Shown piece by piece: positions 24,450-32,867 of a stretch of 56,599 nucleotides of DNA. The notes below the pieces were generated by a model. That model searched no databases. It was not told the DNA's origin and saw only the letters and a program-made list of their open reading frames with translations. The stretch comes from Candidatus Polarisedimenticolia bacterium (GTDB lineage: Bacteria > Acidobacteriota > Polarisedimenticolia > Gp22-AA2). The stretch is taken from contig DASYUH010000044.1 of the NCBI GenBank assembly GCA_036001465.1, positions 1 through 56,599 on the forward strand, given 5' to 3'. Each line of letters starts with the position of its first letter. The first letter of the stretch is position 1. The position numbers and the translations under genes are program-made.

Positions 24450-27230
24450 ATGCCGAGCCTGCGGGACCTCTCCATCAGGAAGAAGCTGACGGTCATCATC
24501 CTGCTCAGCACGAGCGTCGCCTTGCTGCTCGCCTGCGGGCTGTTCCTGGCCTACGACCTGTACAACCGTCGCGAGGCGATGCGGCACCGTCTCGTGATGC
24601 TGTCGGGCGTCGTGGAGGCCAACAGCCGGGCCAGCCTGGCCTTCCAGGATCGGTCCTCCGAGGAGGAAACGCTCGCGACCCTGCGGGCGCAGGAGCCGAT
24701 CATCTGCGCGGCGATCTACCGCGCTGACGGCAGCCTGTTCGCCTGGTACAGCCGCGAGGGAGGCGGTTGCGAGGCGCCGCCTGCGTCCCCCGGACAAGCC
24801 GACGGAGCCCGGTTCGAGCAGGGGCGCCTGATCCAGTTCAGCCCGATCGTCCTGGACGGGCAGCGTATCGGCACCGTCTTCCTCGCTTCCAACCTGGATG
24901 AGCTGAGCCACAGCATCCGCGTCAATGCGGGCATCGCCCTGCCTCTGATGGCGGGCGCGCTCGGCGTGGCCCTGCTCCTGGCGTCGAGGCTGCAGCGCGT
25001 GATCTCCGGTCCACTCGCCCGCGTGGCGCAGACCGCCCGGCTCGTCGCCATGGAGAAGAGCTTCACCGTGCGCGTGGAGAAGGAGGGGAAGGACGACATC
25101 GGCCTGCTGATCGACGCCTTCAACGAGATGCTCTCCCAGCTTCAGGAGCGGGACGAAGCCCTGAAGACGATGCACGCGGAGCTCGAACAGCGCGTGCAGC
25201 AGCGCACCCGGGAGCTGTCCGAGGAGATCGCGCAGCACAAGCGCGCCAAGGCGGAGCTCGTGTCGGCGAAGGAGGCGGCCGAGGCTGCGAATCGCGCCAA
25301 GAGCGAGTTCCTGGCCAACATGAGCCACGAGATCCGGACTCCCATGAACGGCATCATGGGAATGACGGACCTGATCCTGGACTCGAAGCTGGGGTCCGAG
25401 CAGCGGCGCAATCTGCTGGTGGTGAAGGGTTCCGCCGACGCCCTGCTCACCGTCATCAACGACATTCTCGACTTCTCGAAAATCGAGGCGGGGAGGCTGG
25501 ATCTCGACCCGATCGATTTCCGGCTCCGGGATGCGCTTGGGGAGACGTTCAAGGCGCACTCCCAGAAGGCGCACGCCAAGGGGATCGAGCTGGCCTACCA
25601 CGTGGCCTCCGACGTGCCGGACGCGCTCGTGGGCGACCCGGGCCGGCTGCGGCAGGTGCTCACGAACCTCGTCGGCAATGCGATCAAGTTCACCGAGCGG
25701 GGAGAGGTCGTGATCCGGGTGGTCCGCGAATCCAAAGGCGAACCTGAGGACCTGCTGCATTTCACGGTCCGCGACACCGGGATCGGCATCTCCGCGGCCA
25801 AGCAGGAGCTCATCTTCCAGCCCTTCACGCAGGCCGACGGATCCATGACCCGTCGGTACGGGGGGACCGGGCTGGGCCTGACGATCTCCGCTCAGCTCGT
25901 CGGGTTGATGGGGGGGCGCATCTGGGTGGAGAGCGAGCCGGGAAAGGGGAGCGCCTTCCAGTTCACGGCCCGCTTCGGCCGGGGCGCGGTGCAGGAGCGT
26001 GACTCGGACCAGCCCGTGCCCGCCCTGCGCGGCATGGACGCTCTCATCGTGGACGACAATGCCACCAACCGGATGATCCTGACCGAAATGCTCTCGAACT
26101 GGGGTGTCAAGCCGACCGCGGTCGACGGAGGACCGGCGGCCCTCGAGGCGGTGGAGGCTGCCACGCGGACCGGACGGGGCTATCGCCTGGTCCTGCTCGA
26201 TGCGTGCATGCCCGACATGGACGGGTTCTCCGTCGCCGGGAAGATCAAGCGCAATCCCAGGCTCGGGGGACCGTCCCTCATGATGCTGACCTCCGGCGGC
26301 CAGCGAGGGGACGCCAGCCGCTGCCGCGAGCTCGGGATCGCCGCCTACCTGACCAAGCCGATCAGCCAGTCGGAGCTCCTGGACGCCATCATGACGACCC
26401 TGGGGAAGCAGGTCGCCAAAGGCCCGGAGGCGCCGCTGATCACGCGCCACTCGCTGCGCGAGAAGCGGCCCCGGTTCCGGGTCCTCCTGGCGGAGGACAA
26501 CGAGGTGAACCAGCAGGTCGCCACGAAAATCCTCGAGAAGGCCGGCCACACCGTCGCCATTGCGGGGAACGGGAAGGAGGCCCTGGCGCTGCTCGACAAC
26601 GAGGCGTTCGACGTCGTCCTGATGGACGTCCAGATGCCCGTGATGGGGGGTTTCGAGGCGACCGCGAGGATTCGCGAACGGGAGAAGGCCGGGGGGACCC
26701 GGGTGCCGATCATCGCCATGACGGCCCACGCCATGAAGGGAGATCGCGAGCAGTGCCTGAAGGCCGGAATGGACGACTATGTGTCCAAGCCGATCCGGAC
26801 GCAGGAGCTGTTCGCGGCGATCGGTCGCCGCCTGGGCTCCAGGGCGAAGGCTTCGCCGGACGACCGGGGGAAGGCGCGACCCGATGGCGCCTTCGACAGG
26901 GAGGAGGCCCTGGCGCGATTCGACGGCGACCAGGAGATCCTCATGAGCGCCGTGGTGGGGTTCCTCGCGGAGTCTCCCAAGTGGTTGCAGGAGATCCGGG
27001 CGGCGGTGAAGGCGCGCGACTCGGGCCGGATAGGGAAGGGGGCGCACTCCCTGCGAGGCGCCGCGATGAACGTGAGCGCCCCGCACGTGGCCCGCGCGGC
27101 GATGGTCCTGGAGGACATGGGTCAGGGCGACTCCGTGGACCGGGCCGACGAGGCCATGGCGGTTCTGGAGAAGGAGATGGCGCGCCTCGAACCGGTCCTG
27201 CAGTCCTTCTCCAAGGCCCACGCCGCGTAA
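24450..27230 (+). CDS. Hybrid histidine kinase (CHASE8-like, HAMP, HisKA, HATPase, REC, REC, HPt)
   Basis: The 926-residue inner-membrane kinase has two helices (about 13-35 and 160-183) flanking a periplasmic CHASE8-like sensor ([19 protein letters not shown]). HAMP and a coiled coil follow. HisKA carries H293 in [11 protein letters not shown], and HATPase has [18 protein letters not shown] and GGTGLGL. Receiver 1 has D584 in [11 protein letters not shown]; receiver 2 has D726 in [11 protein letters not shown]. The C-terminal HPt has H866 in GAHSLRGAA. All phosphorelay residues are present. ATG 24450 follows GGGAGG and lies 1 nt after the yfiR-like gene. Confidence 0.93.
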   Translation: MPSLRDLSIRKKLTVIILLSTSVALLLACGLFLAYDLYNRREAMRHRLVMLSGVVEANSRASLAFQDRSSEEETLATLRAQEPIICAAIYRADGSLFAWYSREGGGCEAPPASPGQADGARFEQGRLIQFSPIVLDGQRIGTVFLASNLDELSHSIRVNAGIALPLMAGALGVALLLASRLQRVISGPLARVAQTARLVAMEKSFTVRVEKEGKDDIGLLIDAFNEMLSQLQERDEALKTMHAELEQRVQQRTRELSEEIAQHKRAKAELVSAKEAAEAANRAKSEFLANMSHEIRTPMNGIMGMTDLILDSKLGSEQRRNLLVVKGSADALLTVINDILDFSKIEAGRLDLDPIDFRLRDALGETFKAHSQKAHAKGIELAYHVASDVPDALVGDPGRLRQVLTNLVGNAIKFTERGEVVIRVVRESKGEPEDLLHFTVRDTGIGISAAKQELIFQPFTQADGSMTRRYGGTGLGLTISAQLVGLMGGRIWVESEPGKGSAFQFTARFGRGAVQERDSDQPVPALRGMDALIVDDNATNRMILTEMLSNWGVKPTAVDGGPAALEAVEAATRTGRGYRLVLLDACMPDMDGFSVAGKIKRNPRLGGPSLMMLTSGGQRGDASRCRELGIAAYLTKPISQSELLDAIMTTLGKQVAKGPEAPLITRHSLREKRPRFRVLLAEDNEVNQQVATKILEKAGHTVAIAGNGKEALALLDNEAFDVVLMDVQMPVMGGFEATARIREREKAGGTRVPIIAMTAHAMKGDREQCLKAGMDDYVSKPIRTQELFAAIGRRLGSRAKASPDDRGKARPDGAFDREEALARFDGDQEILMSAVVGFLAESPKWLQEIRAAVKARDSGRIGKGAHSLRGAAMNVSAPHVARAAMVLEDMGQGDSVDRADEAMAVLEKEMARLEPVLQSFSKAHAA

Positions 27231-27318
27231 GCCTCCGCCGCGCAATAGCCCGCATCTCGCGCTTCTGCTATCCTCGGCAGCCCGCGGACGCGGTCCGGCC
27301 CGTCCGTGAGGCTCGACC

Positions 27319-28026
27319 ATGAAGCTCATCGCCCTGGGTGACATCCACGGAAACCTGCCCGCCCTCGAGGTCGTCCTGCGCGAGTGCCGGGCCGAGGGGT
27401 ACGACCTGATCGTGCACACGGGAGACCTGGTCGGGTTCGCCCCGTTCCCGAACGAGACGGTCGAGCTGGTGAGAGTCGAGAAGATCGAGGGCGTGCGCGG
27501 CAACCTCGACGAGAGCGTGTCGGCCGGGGCGGAGGACTTCGGCGGCCACGGCGAAGACGCACGCACCCGCAGGCTGGAGAATCTCGCCTATGCCTGGACG
27601 CTGGAGCGCACCGAACGGCGGGCGCGCGCCTTCCTGGCCGACCTGCCGTTCGAGCAGCGGCACGAGCCGGCGGGCCGGCGGACCGTGGTGGTGCACGCCA
27701 ACCCGATCGATCTGTCGGCCTGCATGTGGGAGGACCGGGACCCGGACTATTTCCGCGAGATGGGGGAGGCGGCCGACGCCGACGTCCTCGTCTTCGGCCA
27801 CACGCACCGGCCGTACCATCGCATCGTGGACGGCCGCCACTTCGTGAACGCGGGCAGCGTCGGCTACCCGAAGGCGGACGACCCGCGGACCGGCTACGTG
27901 GTGATCAACGTCAACGGCAGCGTCGAGGTGCAGTACCGCCGGTTCCCTTACGACGTCGAGCGGCTGATCCGCGCGATGCGCGATCGCCGCTTTCCGCACG
28001 ACGCGGAGCACCTGTTCAAGGGGTAG
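27319..28026 (+). CDS. Calcineurin-like metallophosphoesterase (YfcE/MJ0936 type)
   Basis: This 235-residue cytoplasmic protein has all the dimetal motifs: GDIHGN at the N-terminus, HTGDLVGF, RGNLDE, VVHANP and GHTHRPY, followed by the closing NAGSVGYPK. The family includes phosphodiesterases and Ser/Thr phosphatases; the substrate is not clear. Its last 11 bases overlap the end of the convergent DUF151 gene. A phosphatase next to a Ser/Thr kinase block is suggestive but unproven. Confidence 0.85.
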   Translation: MKLIALGDIHGNLPALEVVLRECRAEGYDLIVHTGDLVGFAPFPNETVELVRVEKIEGVRGNLDESVSAGAEDFGGHGEDARTRRLENLAYAWTLERTERRARAFLADLPFEQRHEPAGRRTVVVHANPIDLSACMWEDRDPDYFREMGEAADADVLVFGHTHRPYHRIVDGRHFVNAGSVGYPKADDPRTGYVVINVNGSVEVQYRRFPYDVERLIRAMRDRRFPHDAEHLFKG

Positions 28027-28834
28027 CGACCGTCCGCGTCTGTCCGTCCCGCCAGATCGTGAAGGACTTGATCTCCCGCCCGCTGCTGCCGCGGAATTCC
28101 GCCAGGTGGGGGACCGGCTGCCCGTCGAGCGCCTCGAGGATGTCGCCGCGCTGCAGCCCGGCGCGCTCGGCGACGCCCCCCTTGAGGACGCTGGCGACGA
28201 GGACGCCCCGGACCGCCTCGGCCCCCAGGGACGCCGCCAGATCGCGGTCCAGCTCCTGCACGGTCAGCCCGAGACGCTTTTCGGCGTGAATCGTCCGTTC
28301 CGGATCGGAGCCGTCGAGAGGCTTCAGGAGAGCGGCCGCCGAGAACATCGGCGCGTTCAGGCGCACGGCGAGCGCGATGGCGTCGGAGGGGCGCGCGTCG
28401 ATCGGATGGACCTTGCCCCCCGCCCGCAGCGAGATCTCCGCGAAGTAGACGTCCGCCTTCAGCCCCGTCACCGTGATCTTTTCGATGACCGCCCCCAGGA
28501 CGCCCAGGATGGACGCCAGCAGATCGTGCGTCATCGGGCGCGCCGTCTCCGTCTTCGTCTTTCCGAGGTAGATGGCGATTCCCTGGTCCCGGCCCACCGC
28601 GATCGGCACGGCCCGCTGCTCGCTCTCGTCCGCCAGGATCAGCAGCACCTGATCGGGCCCGGTCTGCCGGATCCCGGCGACATGCACGGGGACCGGCCCG
28701 TCGGGACGTTCGGGGACGGCCGGCGACTCCTGGGCGCTCAGCTCCGGGCTCGCCAGGAGCGCCAAGACGGCGAGCATAGCGGCTCTCGGAGTGTGGAAAC
28801 GACCACCATTATCAAACGTCAAGCCAGCCCCCAT
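28016..28834 (-). CDS. Exported bifunctional-nuclease domain (DUF151) protein with C-terminal PDZ
   Basis: An N-terminal hydrophobic segment (AAMLAVLALLASPELSAQ) points to export. DUF151 spans about residues 50-185, with VPIAVGRDQGIAIYLG, RPMTHDLLASIL and IDARPSDAIALAVRLNAP. A PDZ-like domain ends the protein (GVLVASVLKGGVAERAGLQ, GDILEALDGQPVPH). Known DUF151 proteins are cytoplasmic nucleases or regulators, so signal peptide plus PDZ is unusual. The start is uncertain: ATG 28834 is given, but ATG 28777 would also leave a signal peptide. Confidence 0.8.
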   Translation of the reverse strand: MGAGLTFDNGGRFHTPRAAMLAVLALLASPELSAQESPAVPERPDGPVPVHVAGIRQTGPDQVLLILADESEQRAVPIAVGRDQGIAIYLGKTKTETARPMTHDLLASILGVLGAVIEKITVTGLKADVYFAEISLRAGGKVHPIDARPSDAIALAVRLNAPMFSAAALLKPLDGSDPERTIHAEKRLGLTVQELDRDLAASLGAEAVRGVLVASVLKGGVAERAGLQRGDILEALDGQPVPHLAEFRGSSGREIKSFTIWRDGQTRTVATP

Positions 28835-28922
28835 TTCACACTGGAACTCATCACACTCTCGGCGCCACGATGTTCAATATTAAGCCCGTTGCCGGTCCCG
28901 ACGCGGCCCGGTATGGCGCAAA

Positions 28923-28936
28923 TTGATGAAAATCAA
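28923..28936. repeat. Short inverted repeat (TTGAT-GAAA-ATCAA) upstream of the kinase promoter
   Basis: Five-bp perfect arms with a 4-base centre lie about 36 bp upstream of the -35 box of the Ser/Thr kinase promoter. This is the AT-rich part of an otherwise GC-rich region. It may be an operator; the evidence is position only. Confidence 0.3.
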
Positions 28937-28971
28937 GAAGATAGCCCTGAAAAACTGCGATCGTGGCCGGT

Positions 28972-29000
28972 TTGACAGGCCCCCGGTGCGACACTAAAAT
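28972..29000 (+). promoter_or_regulatory. Near-consensus sigma70-type promoter of the PEGA kinase cluster
   Basis: TTGACA (28972-28977), a 17-bp spacer and TAAAAT (28995-29000) make the best promoter match in the window. The leader to ATG 29092 is about 85 nt and contains GC-rich complementary stretches near 29046-29082 that could fold before the weak ribosome site. Confidence 0.75.
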
Positions 29001-29091
29001 ACTCTACTGTGGTCACTTACGACGACGTCCGGTGCCTTCCGCGGGCCCGTTTCCATCGGGTCCCCTGATCCCCGTCCGGGGCGAGCGGTCG

Positions 29092-31164
29092 ATGAATCTG
29101 AAGAAGCTGGGCCGCTTCGAAATCATCCGTGAAATCGGCAGGGGGGCGATGGGCCGGGTCTTCCTGGCCGACGATCCCAAGATCGACCGCAAGGTCGCGA
29201 TCAAGACGATCGTCCTGCCGCCCGGGACGTCCGACGAAGAGGCGCGCGAGACGAGCCACCGCTTCCTGCGCGAGGCGCAGGCGGCGGGCAAGCTCCTGCA
29301 CCCGAACATCGTCACGATCTTCGACGTGGGGGAGGAGGACGGCGTCTCGTTCATCGCCATGGAGTTCATCGAAGGCGAGACGCTCGAGAAGCACACGCGG
29401 CCCGAGACGCTTCTGCCCCTGAGGCGCGTCCAGGAGCTGATCGCCCAGGCGGCCGCGGCCCTCGATCACGCGCATCAGAATCACATCATTCACCGGGACA
29501 TCAAGCCGGCCAACCTGATGGTCCTGAAGGGCGGCGTCCTGAAAGTCACCGACTTCGGGCTGGCCAAGAGCCCGTCCGCGAACCTGACGCAGGCCGGCGT
29601 GCTTCTCGGCACGCCGAGCTACATGTCGCCGGAGCAGATCCAGGGGAACGAGCTGGACGGCCGCAGCGATCTGTTTTCCCTCGGCGTGGTGCTGTACGAG
29701 CTCCTGACCGGCACGCGGCCGTTCGAGGGGGACTCGATCTCGACGATCATCTACCGCGTCCTCTACGAGGATCCCCGACCGCCCGCGGCGCACAATCCGG
29801 CGCTCCCCCCCGAGGTGAACGGCATCCTGGAGAAGGCGCTGTCGAAGGAGCCGGAGAGACGCTACGCCACCGGGGGGGACATGGTGGCCGACCTGGTGAG
29901 GGCCTTCTCGGTGCTGCCGCAGGACACGCTGTCGCGCCCCTTCCCGGTGACGGCCCGGCAGGCGCCGGCCACCCGTGCGATGGCGCAGCCGGGGACCACG
30001 GCCAGGGGAAGCCGCAACGGGCGGGACCGCGGCGGCCGTCGCGCCGGCCGGCCAAGCGATGCGGCCGGGCGCGAGGACGCGGCCGTCCGGCCGGAACCGG
30101 GTTTCGGTGCGCGGCATTCCCTGAAGATTGCGGCGGTGGTCGTGATCGCCGGCTTCGGTCTGGTTCTCTTCCCGCGCCTGGTGAACCGCCACGAGCAGGC
30201 GCCCGGGCGGGTCGCCGAAGCCGGCGGGACGTCCGGCGGCGGCAACCTCGCGGGCGGGACGACCACGCTGGCGGCGGCCGCGGGGGGCGGGCCGGGAGCG
30301 GCGGGAATGGTCGCGATCGACGTGTCGACCATCCCGCACGGCGGGGCCATCTCCCTCGACGCGACCCCTTTGGCCGAGCCCCGGGTCGTCCTGTCCCTGT
30401 CCGATCCGAAGCCGCACAACATCGTGGCGGAGGCCGGCTGCCGGCGCGCCGTGGCGGAGATGACCGCCTCCGACCTGGCGTCCTTCAAGGGGAACCTGGT
30501 GCTCGAGCTGAAGCCGCGCCTCGAGGAGGTGATGGTGGCGTCCGATCCTCCGGGGGCGCGCATCCGGCTCAACGATCATGACACCGGCAAGATGACGCCC
30601 GCCGTCCTGGCGATCGATGGCTGCGAGAGCCGCTCCCTGACCCTGCAGCGCGAGGGCTACCGCCCCTGGACCGCCTCCTACGACGCCGACGCCGACTTCG
30701 ACGCCATGGTCGAGTCGCTCAAGAAAGTGAAGCTCGACCCCGTGCCGTCCGGCACGTTCATGGTCAAGAAGCCGGCCGACTACGACGTCGAGATCTACGC
30801 CGGCGACCGGCGGATCGGCAAGGCGGGGGAGACCCTGGCGCTCCAGGAAGGAAAGCACGCGCTCACCTTCAGGAACGACAAGCTGTTCGTCAAGGAGAGC
30901 GCGCAGGTGACGATCGAGGGGGGCAGGGCCTCGACGCCCCTCATCACCTTCCCGGCCGTCGGCAGCCTGACCGTGCAGGCGCAGCCGAGCAACTGCAAGG
31001 TCTTCGTGGACGGCGTCTACGTCGACGTCACCCCGGTCCTCAGCCTGCCGATCGCCTCCGGCGGGCACCGCGTCAAGGTCGTCTTCGTGCCCAACGGCGC
31101 CGAGCAGGAGGTCAACGTGGCCGTGTCGGGCGGGAAGGACGCGCTCGTGACGGTGAAGTTTTGA
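29092..31164 (+). CDS. Ser/Thr protein kinase with membrane helix and PEGA repeats
   Basis: Residues 8-275 are a Hanks-type kinase: GRGAMGRVF glycine loop, K38 in VAIK, HRDIKPAN with D136, DFG at 154-156 and SPEQIQG. A flexible Arg/Gly-rich linker leads to one membrane helix (about 343-362), so the C-terminus is outside the cytoplasm. That part has several PEGA-type repeats (SDPPGARIRLNDHDTGKMTP, then QPSNCKVFVDGVYVDVTP). PEGA domains are thought to bind surface polymers or proteins. ATG 29092 is chosen because the kinase fold begins within ten residues. The stop overlaps the next TTG start. Confidence 0.92.
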   Translation: MNLKKLGRFEIIREIGRGAMGRVFLADDPKIDRKVAIKTIVLPPGTSDEEARETSHRFLREAQAAGKLLHPNIVTIFDVGEEDGVSFIAMEFIEGETLEKHTRPETLLPLRRVQELIAQAAAALDHAHQNHIIHRDIKPANLMVLKGGVLKVTDFGLAKSPSANLTQAGVLLGTPSYMSPEQIQGNELDGRSDLFSLGVVLYELLTGTRPFEGDSISTIIYRVLYEDPRPPAAHNPALPPEVNGILEKALSKEPERRYATGGDMVADLVRAFSVLPQDTLSRPFPVTARQAPATRAMAQPGTTARGSRNGRDRGGRRAGRPSDAAGREDAAVRPEPGFGARHSLKIAAVVVIAGFGLVLFPRLVNRHEQAPGRVAEAGGTSGGGNLAGGTTTLAAAAGGGPGAAGMVAIDVSTIPHGGAISLDATPLAEPRVVLSLSDPKPHNIVAEAGCRRAVAEMTASDLASFKGNLVLELKPRLEEVMVASDPPGARIRLNDHDTGKMTPAVLAIDGCESRSLTLQREGYRPWTASYDADADFDAMVESLKKVKLDPVPSGTFMVKKPADYDVEIYAGDRRIGKAGETLALQEGKHALTFRNDKLFVKESAQVTIEGGRASTPLITFPAVGSLTVQAQPSNCKVFVDGVYVDVTPVLSLPIASGGHRVKVVFVPNGAEQEVNVAVSGGKDALVTVKF

Positions 31165-32867
31165 GCCGCGGCCCGCTCGTCCCGCAGGCGTCCGTCCTCG
31201 TCCTCGCGGTGTTGCTCGCGGCGTTCGCGACCCTGACGGCCGCGGCCCCGCCGGCTGCCCCCGCGCCCGCCGCGACTCCGCCGGCCGCTCCCCCGGACGA
31301 CGATGACCGTCCGCTCGACGCGCGCACCTACGCCAGGGGGATCGAGGCCCTCAGGCAGGGGCGGCGCGAGGAGGCGGTCCAGACGCTGAAGAAGGTCTTC
31401 CAGGACTTCCCCGACAGCCCGCACGCCCCGCAGGCGCTGCTCAAGGTGGCGGACCTGATCTACCCGGCGGCCGCCTGGACGCAGATCGGATCGGCCTCGC
31501 CCCAGGCGGTCAAGGAGGCGGGCGACCTCCTGGCGACGCTGGCGCAGAAGTACCGCTCCTCCCGCGAGGCGCCCCGCGCCCTGATCAAGCTCGGCTACAT
31601 CCTGCTGGAGCCGGCCAACCCGAAGGCCGATCTGGACGAGGCGTGCGCCCGGTTCGCCTCCGCCGCGCAGATCTATCCCGACAGCGACGCGGCCGATGAC
31701 GCCTATTTCGGATCGGGGATGTGCGAGACGATGCGCGCGCACCCGGCGCTGGCGGCCGACTTCTTCTCGCGCCTCATGGACGAGAGCCCGGCCAGCCCCC
31801 TGGCCGCCGAGGCGCTCTACCGGCTCGGCCTGGCGCTGTCGCTGCTCGACGACCCCGCCGAGGCGGCGCTCGTGCTCGAGCGCGTCCGCACGCGCTACCC
31901 CGAGTCGCGCTTCGCGCCCCGCGCCCTGGAGCGCATCACCCTCATCCACCGCCTGCGGCTGCAGCCGGCGTTTCTCCGGGCGCAGGCCGCGGCGAAGACC
32001 TCCGCCGCCGCGAAGGCCCAGCGCGTCTCGGACGGGCCGGCGGCGGCGCCGCCCGAGCCGGACCTCTACAGGCTCGACGAGACCTACGGAGCCCCGGCCC
32101 CCGGCCGCGGGACGACCGCCAAGGCGGAGGAGACGTTCCGCGGCGCGTCCGACATCGACATCGACGCCCAGGGCCTGGCGGTCGTCGCGTCCCCCAGGTC
32201 GCCGGGGGTGTTCCGGCTGGATCCGAAGGGGAAGGTCGTCGAGCGGATCGCCAATCCCCTCCCGGGGTACGTGGGAGTCGGGGAAGGGCTCGCCGTCTAC
32301 ATCTCGGGGTCCAACCAGATCGCGCTGAACTCCAAGAACTGGGGCGGAGCGGATCTCAAGGGTCCGGACGGCCGTCCGCCGCGCGAATTCGGCCCGGTGG
32401 CCGCCGACGCGTCGGGGCGCGTCTATCTGCTCGACCCGCGCGAGAACGCCGTCCTGGCCTTCGATCGCTCGCGACGCCTGGTCGCGACGCTCCGGCCCGA
32501 CGTGAAGGACGGCCGGTTCGTGGACATCGCCCGCAGCGAGAACGGCGTGGTGTACGCGCTCGAGGGTCGCCTGAAGATCGCCGTGGAGCTGAACCAGGGG
32601 AAGGCGACCCGCAAGATCAACCTGGGCGGGCTGGGACTGACGGAGCCGATCGCCTTCGCCGCCGACGGCCTGGGGGACCTGTTCGTCCTGGACGGCCGGT
32701 CCGGCTGGGTCTACGTCGCCTCGCCGTCGGGCGAGCGGCTCGCCATCATCCGCCCGTCCAAGGAGGCGGCCGCGCGGCTCGGCGAGCCGTCCGCCGTGGC
32801 GGTGGACGCGATCGGCCGCGTCTACATCTCCGGACGCAAGGGCGCCACCATCCTGAGGTTCCGATGA
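31161..32867 (+). CDS. Exported TPR plus NHL-like beta-propeller protein
   Basis: A signal sequence (VLVLAVLLAAFATLTAAA) and a Pro/Ala linker precede tetratricopeptide-like repeats (about residues 50-265, e.g. GIEALRQGRREEAVQTLKKV and PLAAEALYRLGLALSLLDD). From about 330 to the end come blade-like repeats (GLAVVASPRSPGVFRLDPKG, then GRVYLLDPRENAVLAFDRS, GDLFVLDGRSGWVYVASPSG, AIGRVYISGRKGATILRF) that look like a six-bladed NHL propeller. The TTG start overlaps the kinase stop (TTGA). It is probably a periplasmic scaffold or sensor working with the kinase; that role is inference. Confidence 0.8.
   Translation: MSRGPLVPQASVLVLAVLLAAFATLTAAAPPAAPAPAATPPAAPPDDDDRPLDARTYARGIEALRQGRREEAVQTLKKVFQDFPDSPHAPQALLKVADLIYPAAAWTQIGSASPQAVKEAGDLLATLAQKYRSSREAPRALIKLGYILLEPANPKADLDEACARFASAAQIYPDSDAADDAYFGSGMCETMRAHPALAADFFSRLMDESPASPLAAEALYRLGLALSLLDDPAEAALVLERVRTRYPESRFAPRALERITLIHRLRLQPAFLRAQAAAKTSAAAKAQRVSDGPAAAPPEPDLYRLDETYGAPAPGRGTTAKAEETFRGASDIDIDAQGLAVVASPRSPGVFRLDPKGKVVERIANPLPGYVGVGEGLAVYISGSNQIALNSKNWGGADLKGPDGRPPREFGPVAADASGRVYLLDPRENAVLAFDRSRRLVATLRPDVKDGRFVDIARSENGVVYALEGRLKIAVELNQGKATRKINLGGLGLTEPIAFAADGLGDLFVLDGRSGWVYVASPSGERLAIIRPSKEAAARLGEPSAVAVDAIGRVYISGRKGATILRFR

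Noticed and set aside
24426-27566. A 1046-codon minus-strand open frame opposite the hybrid kinase.
   Set aside because: The sense strand carries all phosphorelay motifs; the antisense frame is a GC-rich shadow.
433-28868. A 17-base stretch (CACACTCTCGGCACCAC) near 433 recurs with one mismatch at 28852-28868, both times in an intergenic region.
   Set aside because: A rough estimate shows several 16-of-17 matches are expected by chance in a window of this size, and the flanks do not match.
28840-28972. A divergent promoter for the DUF151 gene (GATAAT on the minus strand near 28812).
   Set aside because: No -35 box at proper spacing, and the box lies inside the longest possible coding frame.
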